From an uncultured Lachnospiraceae bacterium (GTDB lineage: Bacteria > Bacillota > Clostridia > Lachnospirales > Lachnospiraceae), in assembly GCA_946615865.1 (NCBI GenBank), contig CAMOIJ010000010.1, forward strand, positions 1 to 63,551: a DNA stretch of 63,551 nucleotides. The letters run 5' to 3'. Below, in pieces: positions 1 through 6,795 of the stretch. The position numbers and the translations under genes are program-made. The notes below the pieces were generated by a model, which was not told where the DNA came from, did no database searches, and saw only the letters and a program-made list of their open reading frames with translations. How positions within the stretch are numbered: the stretch's first letter is position 1; every line of letters starts with the position of its first letter.

Positions 1-590
1 ACAAGGAAGAGAACCCTGCACTGGGCTTCAGAGCGATCCGCATCTGCCTGACCAGAAAGGAATTCTTCAAGAAACAGCTCAGAGCCCTTCTGCGTGCATC
101 CGCATACGGCAACATGGGCATCATGTTCCCCATGATCATCTCCAAGTGGGAGCTCATGGAAGCTAAGGCTCTCCTCGAGGAGTGCAAGGCTGAGCTCGCT
201 AAGGAAGGCCAGAAGGTCGGCAATTATCAGCTCGGTATCATGATCGAGACTCCTGCTTCTGTCCTTGTAGCTGATGACCTGGCAGAAGAAGTTGATTTCT
301 TCTCCCTTGGCACCAACGACCTCACTCAGTACACCTGCGCGATCGACCGCCAGAACGCGAAGCTGGAGAGATTCTCCGACACGCATCACCCGGCAGTCCT
401 CAAGGCCATCCAGATGACCATCGACGCCGGCCACAGGCACAACACATGGGTAGGCATCTGCGGCGAGCTCGGCGCAGATCCGACTCTGACGGAGACCTTC
501 CTGCGCATGGGCATCGACGAACTCTCCGTCAACGCGAAGTCCGTCCTTCCTCTGCGTAAGATCATCCGCAGCGTAGATCTGAGCAAATAA
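1..590 (+). CDS. ptsI: PTS enzyme I (PEP-protein phosphotransferase), C-terminal part
   Basis: Cytoplasmic enzyme I of the sugar phosphotransferase system; it takes phosphate from PEP and hands it to HPr. Only the last 195 or so residues are present: the frame is open from base 3 and the start lies left of the window. Visible motifs are NPALGFRAIRICL, IMIETPA, FSLGTNDLTQY (the Asn-Asp pair contacts PEP in this family) and GICGELGAD, whose Cys is the family's catalytic acid. The related pyruvate phosphate dikinase shares the fold but normally reads GEHGGDP at the last motif, so enzyme I is the better call. The gene ends at a strong hairpin terminator. A PTS IIB gene lies 0.9 kb downstream on the opposite strand. 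Confidence 0.93.
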   Translation, partial: KEENPALGFRAIRICLTRKEFFKKQLRALLRASAYGNMGIMFPMIISKWELMEAKALLEECKAELAKEGQKVGNYQLGIMIETPASVLVADDLAEEVDFFSLGTNDLTQYTCAIDRQNAKLERFSDTHHPAVLKAIQMTIDAGHRHNTWVGICGELGADPTLTETFLRMGIDELSVNAKSVLPLRKIIRSVDLSK

Positions 591-612
591 TCCTATAGCC
601 TTTGTATTTGAT

Positions 613-648
613 ACCCCCGGGCGCCTTTGGCGGCCGGGGGTGTTTTTT
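613..648 (+). terminator. Intrinsic terminator of ptsI
   Basis: A GC-rich hairpin (left arm ACCCCCGG-GCGCC, right arm GGCGGCCGGGGGT) is followed by a run of six T. It begins 23 bases after the ptsI stop codon. Confidence 0.85.
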
Positions 649-654
649 GCTTGT

Positions 655-762
655 GGATCTTGGGGTTGCCGGGGATCTTGGGGTTGTCGGGACACTTGGG
701 GTTGTCGGGGATCTTGGGTTTGTCGGGACTCCTGGGTTTGTTGGGATTCTGCTGGTTTGCGG
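655..762. repeat. 18-bp tandem repeat, six copies (outer part of left arm)
   Basis: Six successive 18-bp units begin at 655, 673, 691, 709, 727 and 745. The clearest copy reads GGATCTTGGGGTTGTCGG; later copies drift. On the minus strand the unit would encode a six-residue Pro-Asn/Asp-Lys repeat, but no ribosome binding site supports translation. Its mirror position beyond the right array (5100-5205) holds a similar C-rich, CAACAAGCC-type tandem repeat. Confidence 0.8.
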
Positions 763-774
763 CGACAAACTTTC

Positions 775-1245
775 CGCCTATTATCGGTTTCGACAAAATT
801 GGATGGTGTGAAAAAGCTTGTTGTGTGCTTGCCCTACATCCATTCTCGGTCTCGACTGAATTCGATGGTGTGTTCATGGCTTGTCGGGCACAAGCTCTAC
901 ATCCGATTTCGGCCTCAACTAAATTCGATGGTGTGTTCATGGCTTGTCGGGCACAAGCTCTACATCCATTTTCGGTCTCGACTGAATTCGATGGTATGAA
1001 AAAAGCTTGCCTGGCACAAACTATACATCCAATTACGCCTTCAGCCATATCCGATGGAGCACCTGTTCAGAAACGCTCAAATTCGCTACATCCATCTGCG
1101 CATTTGACTAAATCCGATGGTGCATCTTCCAGAAACGCTCAAATTCACTACATCCAACTACGCTTTTGGCCATATCCGATGGAGCATCTCTCCAGAAACG
1201 TTTAAATTCACTACATCCATCTGCGCACTCGGCCAAATCCGATGG
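775..1245. repeat. Left array of 63-nt tandem repeat, eight cores
   Basis: Cores of 32 nt lie at about 775-806, 837-868, 900-931, 963-994, 1026-1057, 1089-1120, 1151-1182 and 1214-1245, separated by linkers of 30-31 nt, so the period is 62-63 nt. Each core is an imperfect palindrome with arms CATCSAATTT and AAATTSGATG around about 12 central bases. Linkers fall in two families. Type I (first four) holds a hairpin of the form GCTTGT-CGGGC-ACAAGC. Type II (last three) contains CAGAAACGCTCAAATTC. The linkers at 869-899 and 932-962 are identical, which points to a recent unit duplication. The function is unknown to me. Linkers resemble each other, so this is not a CRISPR array. Confidence 0.9.
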
Positions 1246-1372
1246 AACGCCTGCATATGAAGGACCAAATCTGATGGAACGCCCGCATATGAAGGACCAA
1301 ATCCGATGGAACGCCTGCATATGAAGGCCAAATCCGATGGGGCGCCCGCATAAGAACGACTAAACCCGGTTG
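1246..1372. repeat. 32-bp degenerate tandem units, four copies
   Basis: Directly after the last 63-nt unit, the array continues as four shorter units starting at 1246, 1278, 1310 and 1341. They share AACGCC(T/C)GCATATGAAGG and end in the half-core CCAAATCCGATGG. They look like units that lost the left palindrome arm and most of the linker. This extension has no counterpart at the inner edge of the right array. Confidence 0.8.
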
Positions 1373-1384
1373 AACGCCCGCAAT

Positions 1385-1424
1385 TTAAAAAACTTCCGGC
1401 CCCAGGTATCCCCAGTGCCGGAAG
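1385..1424 (-). terminator. Terminator of the PTS IIB gene (minus strand)
   Basis: Read on the minus strand, the arms CTTCCGGC and GCCGGAAG enclose a 16-base loop and are followed by TTTTTTAAA. It lies 35 bases after the stop codon of the IIB gene. Confidence 0.7.
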
Positions 1425-1458
1425 CAAGACTTCTTACCATCAGTTACAAATCAATTCA

Positions 1459-1755
1459 CTATCTCAGATCAATTTCGCAATTTTCCAAAGCTTCTGTCAT
1501 CTCGACTTGTGCCATGACATTATTGAGCCCGAGAACTACGGTTCCTTTGGCAGCCGCATCCTCAAACATATCAACATAATTGATAGGACACAGCACAATA
1601 TCGTACTGCGCGGCAATTTTTCTGCCCTCCATGATGGAATTGATAGCATCTTCCTCCACCTTGAAACCGCAGATTTCGATCACCTTGTCCAAAGTCATTT
1701 TCATCATGAGCCCGGTGCCATAACCATTTGCGCTGCAAGCTAAAATCTTAGCCAT
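1459..1755 (-). CDS. PTS sugar transporter subunit IIB (ascorbate/lactose-type fold)
   Basis: A 98-residue soluble phosphocarrier. IIB proteins accept phosphate from IIA on a Cys near the N-terminus and pass it to the sugar held by the membrane subunit IIC. Here MAKILAC puts Cys at residue 7, followed by the phosphate loop SANGYGTGLM, as in the small IIB proteins of the ascorbate (Ula/Sga) and related groups. The length is normal for a stand-alone IIB. A GAGGGG stretch about nine bases upstream of the ATG can serve as ribosome binding site. No IIA or IIC gene is in the window, so the sugar cannot be named. Its closeness to ptsI may be chance or a relic of the inversion. Confidence 0.8.
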   Translation of the reverse strand: MAKILACSANGYGTGLMMKMTLDKVIEICGFKVEEDAINSIMEGRKIAAQYDIVLCPINYVDMFEDAAAKGTVVLGLNNVMAQVEMTEALENCEIDLR

Positions 1756-1829
1756 AATTTCTGCCCCTCACCTGTGAAATCATAATGGAACTTTCATTAC
1801 ATTTAATTTTATCTTCTGCGCAGGATTTG

Positions 1830-1933
1830 TCAAATTCAGCTCCCCGGCTTTCAAATTCAGCCAATCGCCAGCCGCGCATCCTCAAATTCAGCTCCCCAGC
1901 TCTCAAATTCAGCCAATCGCCAGCCCGCGCGCC
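1830..1933. repeat. 52-bp tandem repeat, two copies plus part of a third
   Basis: The phrase TCAAATTCAGCTCCCC recurs at 1830 and 1882, with TCAAATTCAGCCAATCGCC in the second half of each unit, so TCAAATTCAG occurs four times. It fills the gap between the IIB gene and the stop codon of the nuclease-like gene. The word CTCAAATTC also occurs in the type II linkers of the flanking arrays. Confidence 0.8.
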
Positions 1934-1934
1934 C

Positions 1935-2729
1935 TCAAAGAAAGTAATGCTTCACCGTATTCTCTATCACGGCGGTACTAATGGGCTGGGATTCGGACTC
2001 GAATGTCAGTATCAGAGTTTCGCCGATGATATAGCCCAGCTTGAGATATCCATTGATCTTGCGCAGGTTACGCTCCACGTAGGCCGGGTCGCCCATTTTC
2101 CCCAGGTGCTCCCAGATGATGGTTCTGCGGTTTTTGATATCGAGGACGAAGAAATCCGGATTTGCAGTTCCATACCCCGGAAGCCGGATCTCGCACTCAA
2201 ATAGGTAATCCACGCCATACCCATACAAAGTGTTGGCGATCAGGACCTCCGACTTAGAGCGCACACGTTCTCCACGTTTGGTGTAAAATTCAGGATCATT
2301 CTCGCCAAAACCGAGCAGGCAGGAGGGCTGTTTGTTCCATCCCTCCCGGAACTCATCATCGGAAGGCCTCACCGGTTCGATCAGAAGCTTCCTCCCCTCA
2401 GGACAATTATCATACGCCCCGTCAATTGCATTTGCTTCGCATGTCTTGATCAACTTGCTTATAAGTTCTTCTTCCTGCCTGGCAAGCCTCAGGACTTTCT
2501 CATCATAGCTCTTCTGCGCCAGCGCAGCCGCGAATTTCCGATTCTTTTTGGGAATATAACTGTAGCGCACGGCTCCCGGCGCTTTCCAATAGTAATCCAA
2601 GGTGTTCTTCCTTCGTCCGTACTTCAGGATTCCGTCCGGCGCTCTTTTGACAGACGCTTCTGCCTTCTTAATGATTTTTCTCAGTTCATTCCTTCTCTTA
2701 CGCAGTTTGTCCAAAAGCAAATACTCCAA
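1935..2729 (-). CDS. Hypothetical protein with PD-(D/E)XK nuclease-like C-terminal domain
   Basis: A 264-residue protein from the chosen start. The N-terminal half is Lys/Arg/Glu-rich and probably helical. The C-terminal half (about 155-262) has RSKSEVLIANTL, then NPDFFVLD, then IIWEHLGKMGD. This Glu, Asp, Glu order is what nuclease-fold (PD-(D/E)XK or Vsr-like) domains show. The usual Lys after the last acid is replaced by His, so catalysis is uncertain. Start choice: TTG at 2729 has AAGGAG five bases upstream, while an in-frame ATG at 2843 has no good ribosome site and adds 38 poorly ordered-looking residues. I cannot name a characterised homologue; the nuclease assignment is inference from motifs. 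Confidence 0.6.
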   Translation of the reverse strand: MEYLLLDKLRKRRNELRKIIKKAEASVKRAPDGILKYGRRKNTLDYYWKAPGAVRYSYIPKKNRKFAAALAQKSYDEKVLRLARQEEELISKLIKTCEANAIDGAYDNCPEGRKLLIEPVRPSDDEFREGWNKQPSCLLGFGENDPEFYTKRGERVRSKSEVLIANTLYGYGVDYLFECEIRLPGYGTANPDFFVLDIKNRRTIIWEHLGKMGDPAYVERNLRKINGYLKLGYIIGETLILTFESESQPISTAVIENTVKHYFL

Positions 2730-2959
2730 TGCCGCTCCTTTCCGGGCCACCGGCCCTGTTCGGCCAAAACATAGACCGGCGCAGCGCTCCCGCTCATCGG
2801 CCGCCGAAATGCTGCCAGTCAGCCATAGCAGAAAAAGAGACATGCCCCGTCGTATGAATCAGCCATTTTCAGTTTCTGATTTGTTGGGATACTATTCACC
2901 GTCCATTCAGACCGCGGGCGGCGAACAACCAGATAGAACTCTGGATTTGAACATCTTTT

Positions 2960-2988
2960 ATTATAGGAGCAGTTGGAGGTGTTTGCAA
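2960..2988 (-). promoter_or_regulatory. Candidate promoter for the nuclease-like gene (minus strand)
   Basis: On the minus strand TTGCAA (2988-2983) and TATAAT (2965-2960) are separated by exactly 17 bases. It would give a 5' leader of about 220 bases to the TTG start at 2729. It overlaps the end of the murG terminator, which fits an independent transcription unit. Confidence 0.5.
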
Positions 2989-3024
2989 ACAAAGAAATCC
3001 CGCCCTGACAGAGCAGGACGGGAT
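2985..3024 (-). terminator. Terminator of murG (minus strand)
   Basis: Read on the minus strand, ATCCCGTCCTG pairs with CAGGGCGGGAT around a six-base loop and is followed by TTCTTTGTTT. One G-T pair interrupts the 11-bp stem. It begins 28 bases after the murG stop codon. Confidence 0.8.
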
Positions 3025-3052
3025 AAATTCTTCATAGTTGCCCGGCAGGCGC

Positions 3053-4129
3053 TCACTTCTGCACTTCTTCCAGAAGGCCCATGATGATCGGGATCGCGTC
3101 GGTCTGGTGACTTGATTTGATGGCCTCGGTATATTTTGCCCGGTTCTCGTAGAGGGCGGTGACTTTGGCGACGATCTGGTCTGTGGCCTTTTCATCCTCG
3201 AGGACTTCGCTGAAGCCCTGCTCCGCGAAGGAGTTCGCATTGAGGATCTGGTCGCCGCGGCTGCCTTTGGTGGGCAGGGGAATGAGCAGGCTGGGCTTGC
3301 CGAGAGCGAGGATCTCGCAGATCGCGTTGGCGCCCGCGCGGGAAACCAGCAGGTCGGCCGCCGCAAAGAGGTGTTTGAGGTCGTCCTTGACGTACTCGAA
3401 TTGGCAGTAGCCCTCGACGTCCTTCAGATTCTCGTCAAAATGGCCTTTGCCGCACAGATGCACGATCTGGAAAGTCTCGAGCAGCTCGGGCAGGTTGCCG
3501 CGCACTGCGCTGTTGACGGAGACGGAGCCCTGGCTGCCGCCCATGATCATGAGCACGGGCTTGTCCGCAGTGAAGCCGCAGATCTCCAGGCCGCGCGCCT
3601 TGTCGCCGGTGAAGAGCTCGCCGCGGATGGGGGTGCCTGTGAGGACTGCTTTGCCCTTGGGGAGCATTTCCAGCGTCTCAGGGAAGTTGCAGCAGATCTT
3701 CTTGGCCGCGCGGAAGCAGAGCTTGTTGGCCAGGCCCGGCGTCATGTCGGACTCGTGGATCACGCACGGAATGTGGAGCGAACCCGCCGCGCGCACTACC
3801 GGCACGCTGACAAAGCCGCCCTTGGAGAAGACGACGTCCGGTCTGTATTTTTTGAGGAATTTGCGGGCCTCCCGGTAGCCGTTGATCACGCGGAAGGGAT
3901 CCGTGAAATTCTTCACGTCAAAATATCGTCTCAGCTTTCCCGTCGAGATCCCCACATAGGGCAGCCCGAAATCGGCGATCAGATTCTTCTCGATCCCCTT
4001 CTTGGATCCGATATAAGTGACCTCATAACCCGCTTCCTGCAGATAAGGCAGGAGCGCAATATTGGGCGAAACATGGCCGGCAGTCCCGCCGCCGGTCAGA
4101 ACGATTTTCTTCTTGGGTGTGTTTTCCAT
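3053..4129 (-). CDS. murG: UDP-GlcNAc:undecaprenyl-pyrophosphoryl-MurNAc-pentapeptide GlcNAc transferase
   Basis: MurG makes lipid II from lipid I on the inner face of the membrane, the last cytoplasmic step of peptidoglycan precursor synthesis. The 358 residues match the usual length. The N-terminus has the family signature GGTAGHVSPNIAL, then GGFVSVP and HESDMTPGLAN. The C-terminal domain has MIMGGSQGS, the nucleotide-sugar segment SRAGANAICEIL and LIPLPTKGSRGDQ. GGAGGAAACC precedes the ATG. It is normally in the mra/dcw cluster or solitary; here it sits between an orphan nuclease-like gene and a TSCPD gene inside the block bounded by mirrored repeats. If that block inverts, an essential gene would change strand and perhaps promoter context. 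Confidence 0.96.
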   Translation of the reverse strand: MENTPKKKIVLTGGGTAGHVSPNIALLPYLQEAGYEVTYIGSKKGIEKNLIADFGLPYVGISTGKLRRYFDVKNFTDPFRVINGYREARKFLKKYRPDVVFSKGGFVSVPVVRAAGSLHIPCVIHESDMTPGLANKLCFRAAKKICCNFPETLEMLPKGKAVLTGTPIRGELFTGDKARGLEICGFTADKPVLMIMGGSQGSVSVNSAVRGNLPELLETFQIVHLCGKGHFDENLKDVEGYCQFEYVKDDLKHLFAAADLLVSRAGANAICEILALGKPSLLIPLPTKGSRGDQILNANSFAEQGFSEVLEDEKATDQIVAKVTALYENRAKYTEAIKSSHQTDAIPIIMGLLEEVQK

Positions 4130-4237
4130 GGTTTCCTCCGTGCTGATGCGCTTTGTTGCGAGCGAATGTCTGTTTGGCGGGCGCCTGGCTTGCCTTCTGG
4201 CAGTGGCGTTTCGCCTGCCTCCCGGCGCGGGCCCTGC

Positions 4238-4483
4238 TTACTGCCCGATGGCCTGTTTAAGTGCCTTGGAAAGCTGGTCGGGACATGAAGTGTTCTTAAA
4301 GCCGCAGCGGATCCCTTCGATCTTGGGGATAACGTCCTCTGCGCGCTGGCCGATCACAAGCTTGCTGATTCCCTGAAGGTTGCCGTTGCAGCCGCCGGTG
4401 AAATGAACATCCTGGATTACGTGATTTTCATCCAGTGTAAGGTTGATCATTGTGGAACATGTTCCTCTGGTTCTATATTGCAT
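4238..4483 (-). CDS. TSCPD domain-containing protein (TIGR03905-type)
   Basis: An 81-residue protein of the small TSCPD family that occurs as single-domain proteins in many Clostridia. The sequence has the ordered segments FTGGCNGNLQGI, GIRCGFKNTSCPDQL and four to five Cys, including the TSCPD motif that names the family. The same domain is found at the C-terminus of some B12-dependent ribonucleotide reductases, where it may bind metal; the role of the free form is unknown. AGGAG lies seven bases upstream of the ATG. It is upstream of murG on the same strand with a 108-base gap, so the two could be cotranscribed. Confidence 0.85.
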   Translation of the reverse strand: MQYRTRGTCSTMINLTLDENHVIQDVHFTGGCNGNLQGISKLVIGQRAEDVIPKIEGIRCGFKNTSCPDQLSKALKQAIGQ

Positions 4484-4608
4484 GATAGTTCTCCTTATGA
4501 TTTGTTGTTTGTTGTTCGCGGAATTTTGGTGAATCCCGTCTATAGTCTAAACTATTCTAGCAGAAGAGGAAGAAATTATCTACTGGAAGTGGTGGGGTGA
4601 TGGGCACT

Positions 4609-5080
4609 CCATCGGATTTGGTCGAGAGCGTAAATGGATGTATTGAATTTGAGCGCGTCTGAGCAGATGCACCATCGGATTTGGCTGAGAGCTTAGATGG
4701 ATGTATTGAAATTGAGCGTTTCTGAAAAGTGTACCATCGAATTTAGATGAGAGCGAAAAAGGATGTATTGAATTTGAGCGTTTCTGAACAGACATACCAT
4801 CGGATATGGCTGAGACCGAAATTGGATGTATAGCTTATGCCGAGCAAGCTTTTTCTATACCATCGGATTTAGTCGAGGCCGGAATTGGATGTATAGCTTG
4901 TGCCAGACAAGCCATCGACATACCATCGGATTTGGTCGAGATCGAAATTGGATGTATAGTAAGTGCCAGGCAAGCATTTTTCACACCATCGAATTTTGTC
5001 GAAACCGATAAAAGATGGAAAGTTTGTTGCAACAAACCAGATGCACACCATCGGATTCAGTGAAAGCCAAGAATAGATGG
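4609..5080. repeat. Right array of 63-nt tandem repeat, eight cores, inverted relative to the left array
   Basis: Cores lie at 4609-4640, 4672-4703, 4734-4765, 4797-4828, 4860-4891, 4923-4954, 4986-5018 and 5048-5080. They read as the reverse complement of the left array (start CCATCGGATTT, end TTGGATG). Linkers come in the mirrored order: three type II (with GAATTTGAGCGTTTCTGA) on the inner side, then type I (such as GCTTGTGCCAGACAAGC). The core at 4797 matches the left core at 1026, both holding GGATATGGCTGA, and the outermost linkers also match. The arms are therefore collinear as an inverted repeat and differ by about one unit in copy number. Confidence 0.9.
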
Positions 5081-5120
5081 AAAGCAAATGCCAGCCAATG
5101 GCAAGTTGGAGAAGCCACTT

Positions 5121-5182
5121 AAGCTCAACAAGCCACTCAGGCCCCCCAACCAAGCTCAACAAGCCACTCAGGCCCCCCAACC
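5121..5182. repeat. 31-bp perfect tandem repeat, two copies
   Basis: Two identical 31-bp copies (5121-5151 and 5152-5182) start with AAGCTCAACAAGCC and end with GGCCCCCCAACC, followed by a degenerate partial copy. They are the right-hand counterpart of the 18-bp G-rich repeats at 655-762, seen in reverse complement. Confidence 0.85.
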
Positions 5183-5258
5183 ATGCCCAACAAGCCCCCC
5201 AACCTCCACTTCTCCATCCCCGCAATCTATAAATCCATCCCGCATTTTAAGACTGCTA

Positions 5259-5267
5259 TGCTATAAT
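5259..5267 (+). promoter_or_regulatory. Extended -10 promoter candidate for pyk
   Basis: TGCTATAAT is a perfect extended -10 element. No convincing -35 is seen, as is common for extended -10 promoters. It lies 69 bases before the pyk start codon. Confidence 0.55.
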
Positions 5268-5335
5268 AGATAAAATGCATAAAAAACACCGGCACTAACC
5301 AAATAACCCACTGCACACCAAACGGAGGAAATAAA

Positions 5336-6748
5336 ATGCGCAAGACAAAGATCATCTGCACGATCGGCCCTGCCAGCGAGAGCGAGGAGATGCTCAGGAA
5401 ACTGATCGCAGCAGGCATGAATGTAGCGAGATTCAATTTTTCACACGGGACACATGAAGAGCACGAGGCCAAGTTCCGCAGGGTCGTGCGCCTTCGCCGC
5501 GAACTGGGCGTGCCGGTGGCGACGCTGCTGGATACCAAGGGACCGGAGATCCGCCTGCGCGATTTTGAGGGTGGGAAAGTAGTGCTCGAGAAGGGACAGA
5601 CTTTCACGCTGACGACAGAAGAAGTAATGGGCACCAGCGAGAAAGCGTCAGTCACTTATAAGGATCTGCCGATGGATGTGAGTGTTGGCGGCATGGTTCT
5701 GATCGACGACGGCCTGATCGGGCTGCGCGTGGATTCCAAGACAGATACTGATGTGGTCTGCACGGTCATCAATGGAGGCCCGGTATCCAACCACAAGGGC
5801 GTGAACCTGCCCGGCGCCGATCTGTCGATGCCTTTTATCAGCAAGCAGGACCGCTCCGATATCGAGTTCGGATGCAGGATGGGATATGATTTTATCGCGG
5901 CTTCTTTCACCCGTACAGCGAAGGACGTCAACGAGATCCGCGAGATCCTCAATGCCAACAACAGCCGCATGAAGATCATTGCCAAAATAGAGTCCGTCCA
6001 GGGTGTCAACAATATTGAGGAAATCCTGGAGGCAGCGGATGGCGTAATGGTAGCGCGTGGTGACCTCGGCGTGGAAGTGCCGCTTGAGGAAGTGCCTGTC
6101 ATCCAGAAGCACATCATCAAGAGAGCTGTCCAGCTGGGCAAGATCGTTGTCACAGCGACTCAGATGCTCGATTCCATGATGAAGAATCCCCGTCCCACAA
6201 GAGCAGAGGCGACCGACGTCGCGAACGCGATCTATGACGGAACGACTGCGATCATGCTCTCCGGCGAGACGGCGGCAGGCAGCTATCCCGAGGAAGCGGT
6301 CAGGACCATGGCGACCATCGCGGAGCGCGCTGAGAAGGATATCCACTATAAACAGCGCATGAAGCTGCTTGAAGACGATAAGACTGATATCACGACTGCG
6401 ATCTCCCACGCTACCTGCACAGTGGCTGAGGACATCGGAGCCAAAGCGATCATCACAGTCACGATCTCCGGATTTACGGCGAATCGTCTCTCCAGATATA
6501 AACCCACCTGCCCGATCATTGCGTGCACCATCAGCGAGTCTGTAGCATGCCAGATGAACGTGCTCTTTGACGTCTATCCGCTCAACATTCCTCAGGAGGA
6601 CAGAGAGGAGATGCTCTTTGATGCAGCGGTTGACGCAGCCAAGAAGGCCGGTTATGTGGAGAAGGGAGACAACATCGTCCTGACAGCAGGCGTACCGCTG
6701 GGCGTTGCCGGCAACACGAACATGACAAGAGTGATCGAAGTGTGGTAA
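5336..6748 (+). CDS. pyk: Pyruvate kinase
   Basis: Cytoplasmic glycolytic enzyme converting PEP and ADP to pyruvate and ATP. The 470-residue length is the short bacterial form without the extra C-terminal PEP-utiliser domain found in Bacillus. Motifs run in order: ICTIGPASES, RFNFSHGTHEEH, DTKGPEIRLR, the active-site segment IIAKIESVQGVNN, MVARGDLGVEVP, TATQMLDSM with RPTRAEATDVANAI, and the C-terminal regulatory domain. GGAGGA precedes the ATG. The last 27 bases are duplicated just downstream, next to the start of gmk. Confidence 0.97.
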   Translation: MRKTKIICTIGPASESEEMLRKLIAAGMNVARFNFSHGTHEEHEAKFRRVVRLRRELGVPVATLLDTKGPEIRLRDFEGGKVVLEKGQTFTLTTEEVMGTSEKASVTYKDLPMDVSVGGMVLIDDGLIGLRVDSKTDTDVVCTVINGGPVSNHKGVNLPGADLSMPFISKQDRSDIEFGCRMGYDFIAASFTRTAKDVNEIREILNANNSRMKIIAKIESVQGVNNIEEILEAADGVMVARGDLGVEVPLEEVPVIQKHIIKRAVQLGKIVVTATQMLDSMMKNPRPTRAEATDVANAIYDGTTAIMLSGETAAGSYPEEAVRTMATIAERAEKDIHYKQRMKLLEDDKTDITTAISHATCTVAEDIGAKAIITVTISGFTANRLSRYKPTCPIIACTISESVACQMNVLFDVYPLNIPQEDREEMLFDAAVDAAKKAGYVEKGDNIVLTAGVPLGVAGNTNMTRVIEVW

Positions 6749-6795
6749 TCTCTGAGAGATCCACAAAAATGACAAGAGTGATCGAAGTATGGTAA
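6722..6795 (+). repeat. 27-bp direct duplication of the pyk 3' end
   Basis: The last 27 bases of pyk (6722-6748, starting ATGACAAGAGTGATCG) recur at 6769-6795 with a single change, GTG to ATG near the end. The copies start 47 bases apart. The substitution creates the ATG used as the start of the following gmk gene. Confidence 0.9.

Larger units (their letters stand above)
655..5205. other. Candidate inverted chromosomal segment bounded by mirror-image repeat arrays
   Basis: The left arm (655-1245) and the right arm (4609 to about 5205) contain the same repeat families in mirror-image order and opposite orientation. All four genes between them (PTS IIB, nuclease-like, murG, TSCPD) are on the minus strand, whereas ptsI, pyk and every gene on to 61 kb are on the plus strand. 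The simplest inference is that the block was inverted, or can still invert, by recombination between the arms. No recombinase gene is visible in or beside the block, so homologous recombination would be the likely mechanism. Confidence 0.5.

Noticed and set aside
1-590. The first gene as pyruvate phosphate dikinase.
   Set aside because: NPALGFRAIRICL and GICGELGAD fit PTS enzyme I; the dikinase normally has GEHGGDP at the second site.
593-1048. A 151-codon minus-strand frame through the left array as a real gene.
   Set aside because: It is a product of the 63-nt and 18-nt periods, both multiples of three, with no ribosome binding site. Kept only as a finding.
3371-4288. A 305-codon open frame on the plus strand.
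   Set aside because: Antisense shadow of murG with no recognisable motif.
775-5080. The 63-nt arrays as CRISPR arrays (32-nt repeat, 31-nt spacer).
   Set aside because: The so-called spacers fall into two similar families and two are identical, the repeats themselves drift, and no cas gene is in the window.
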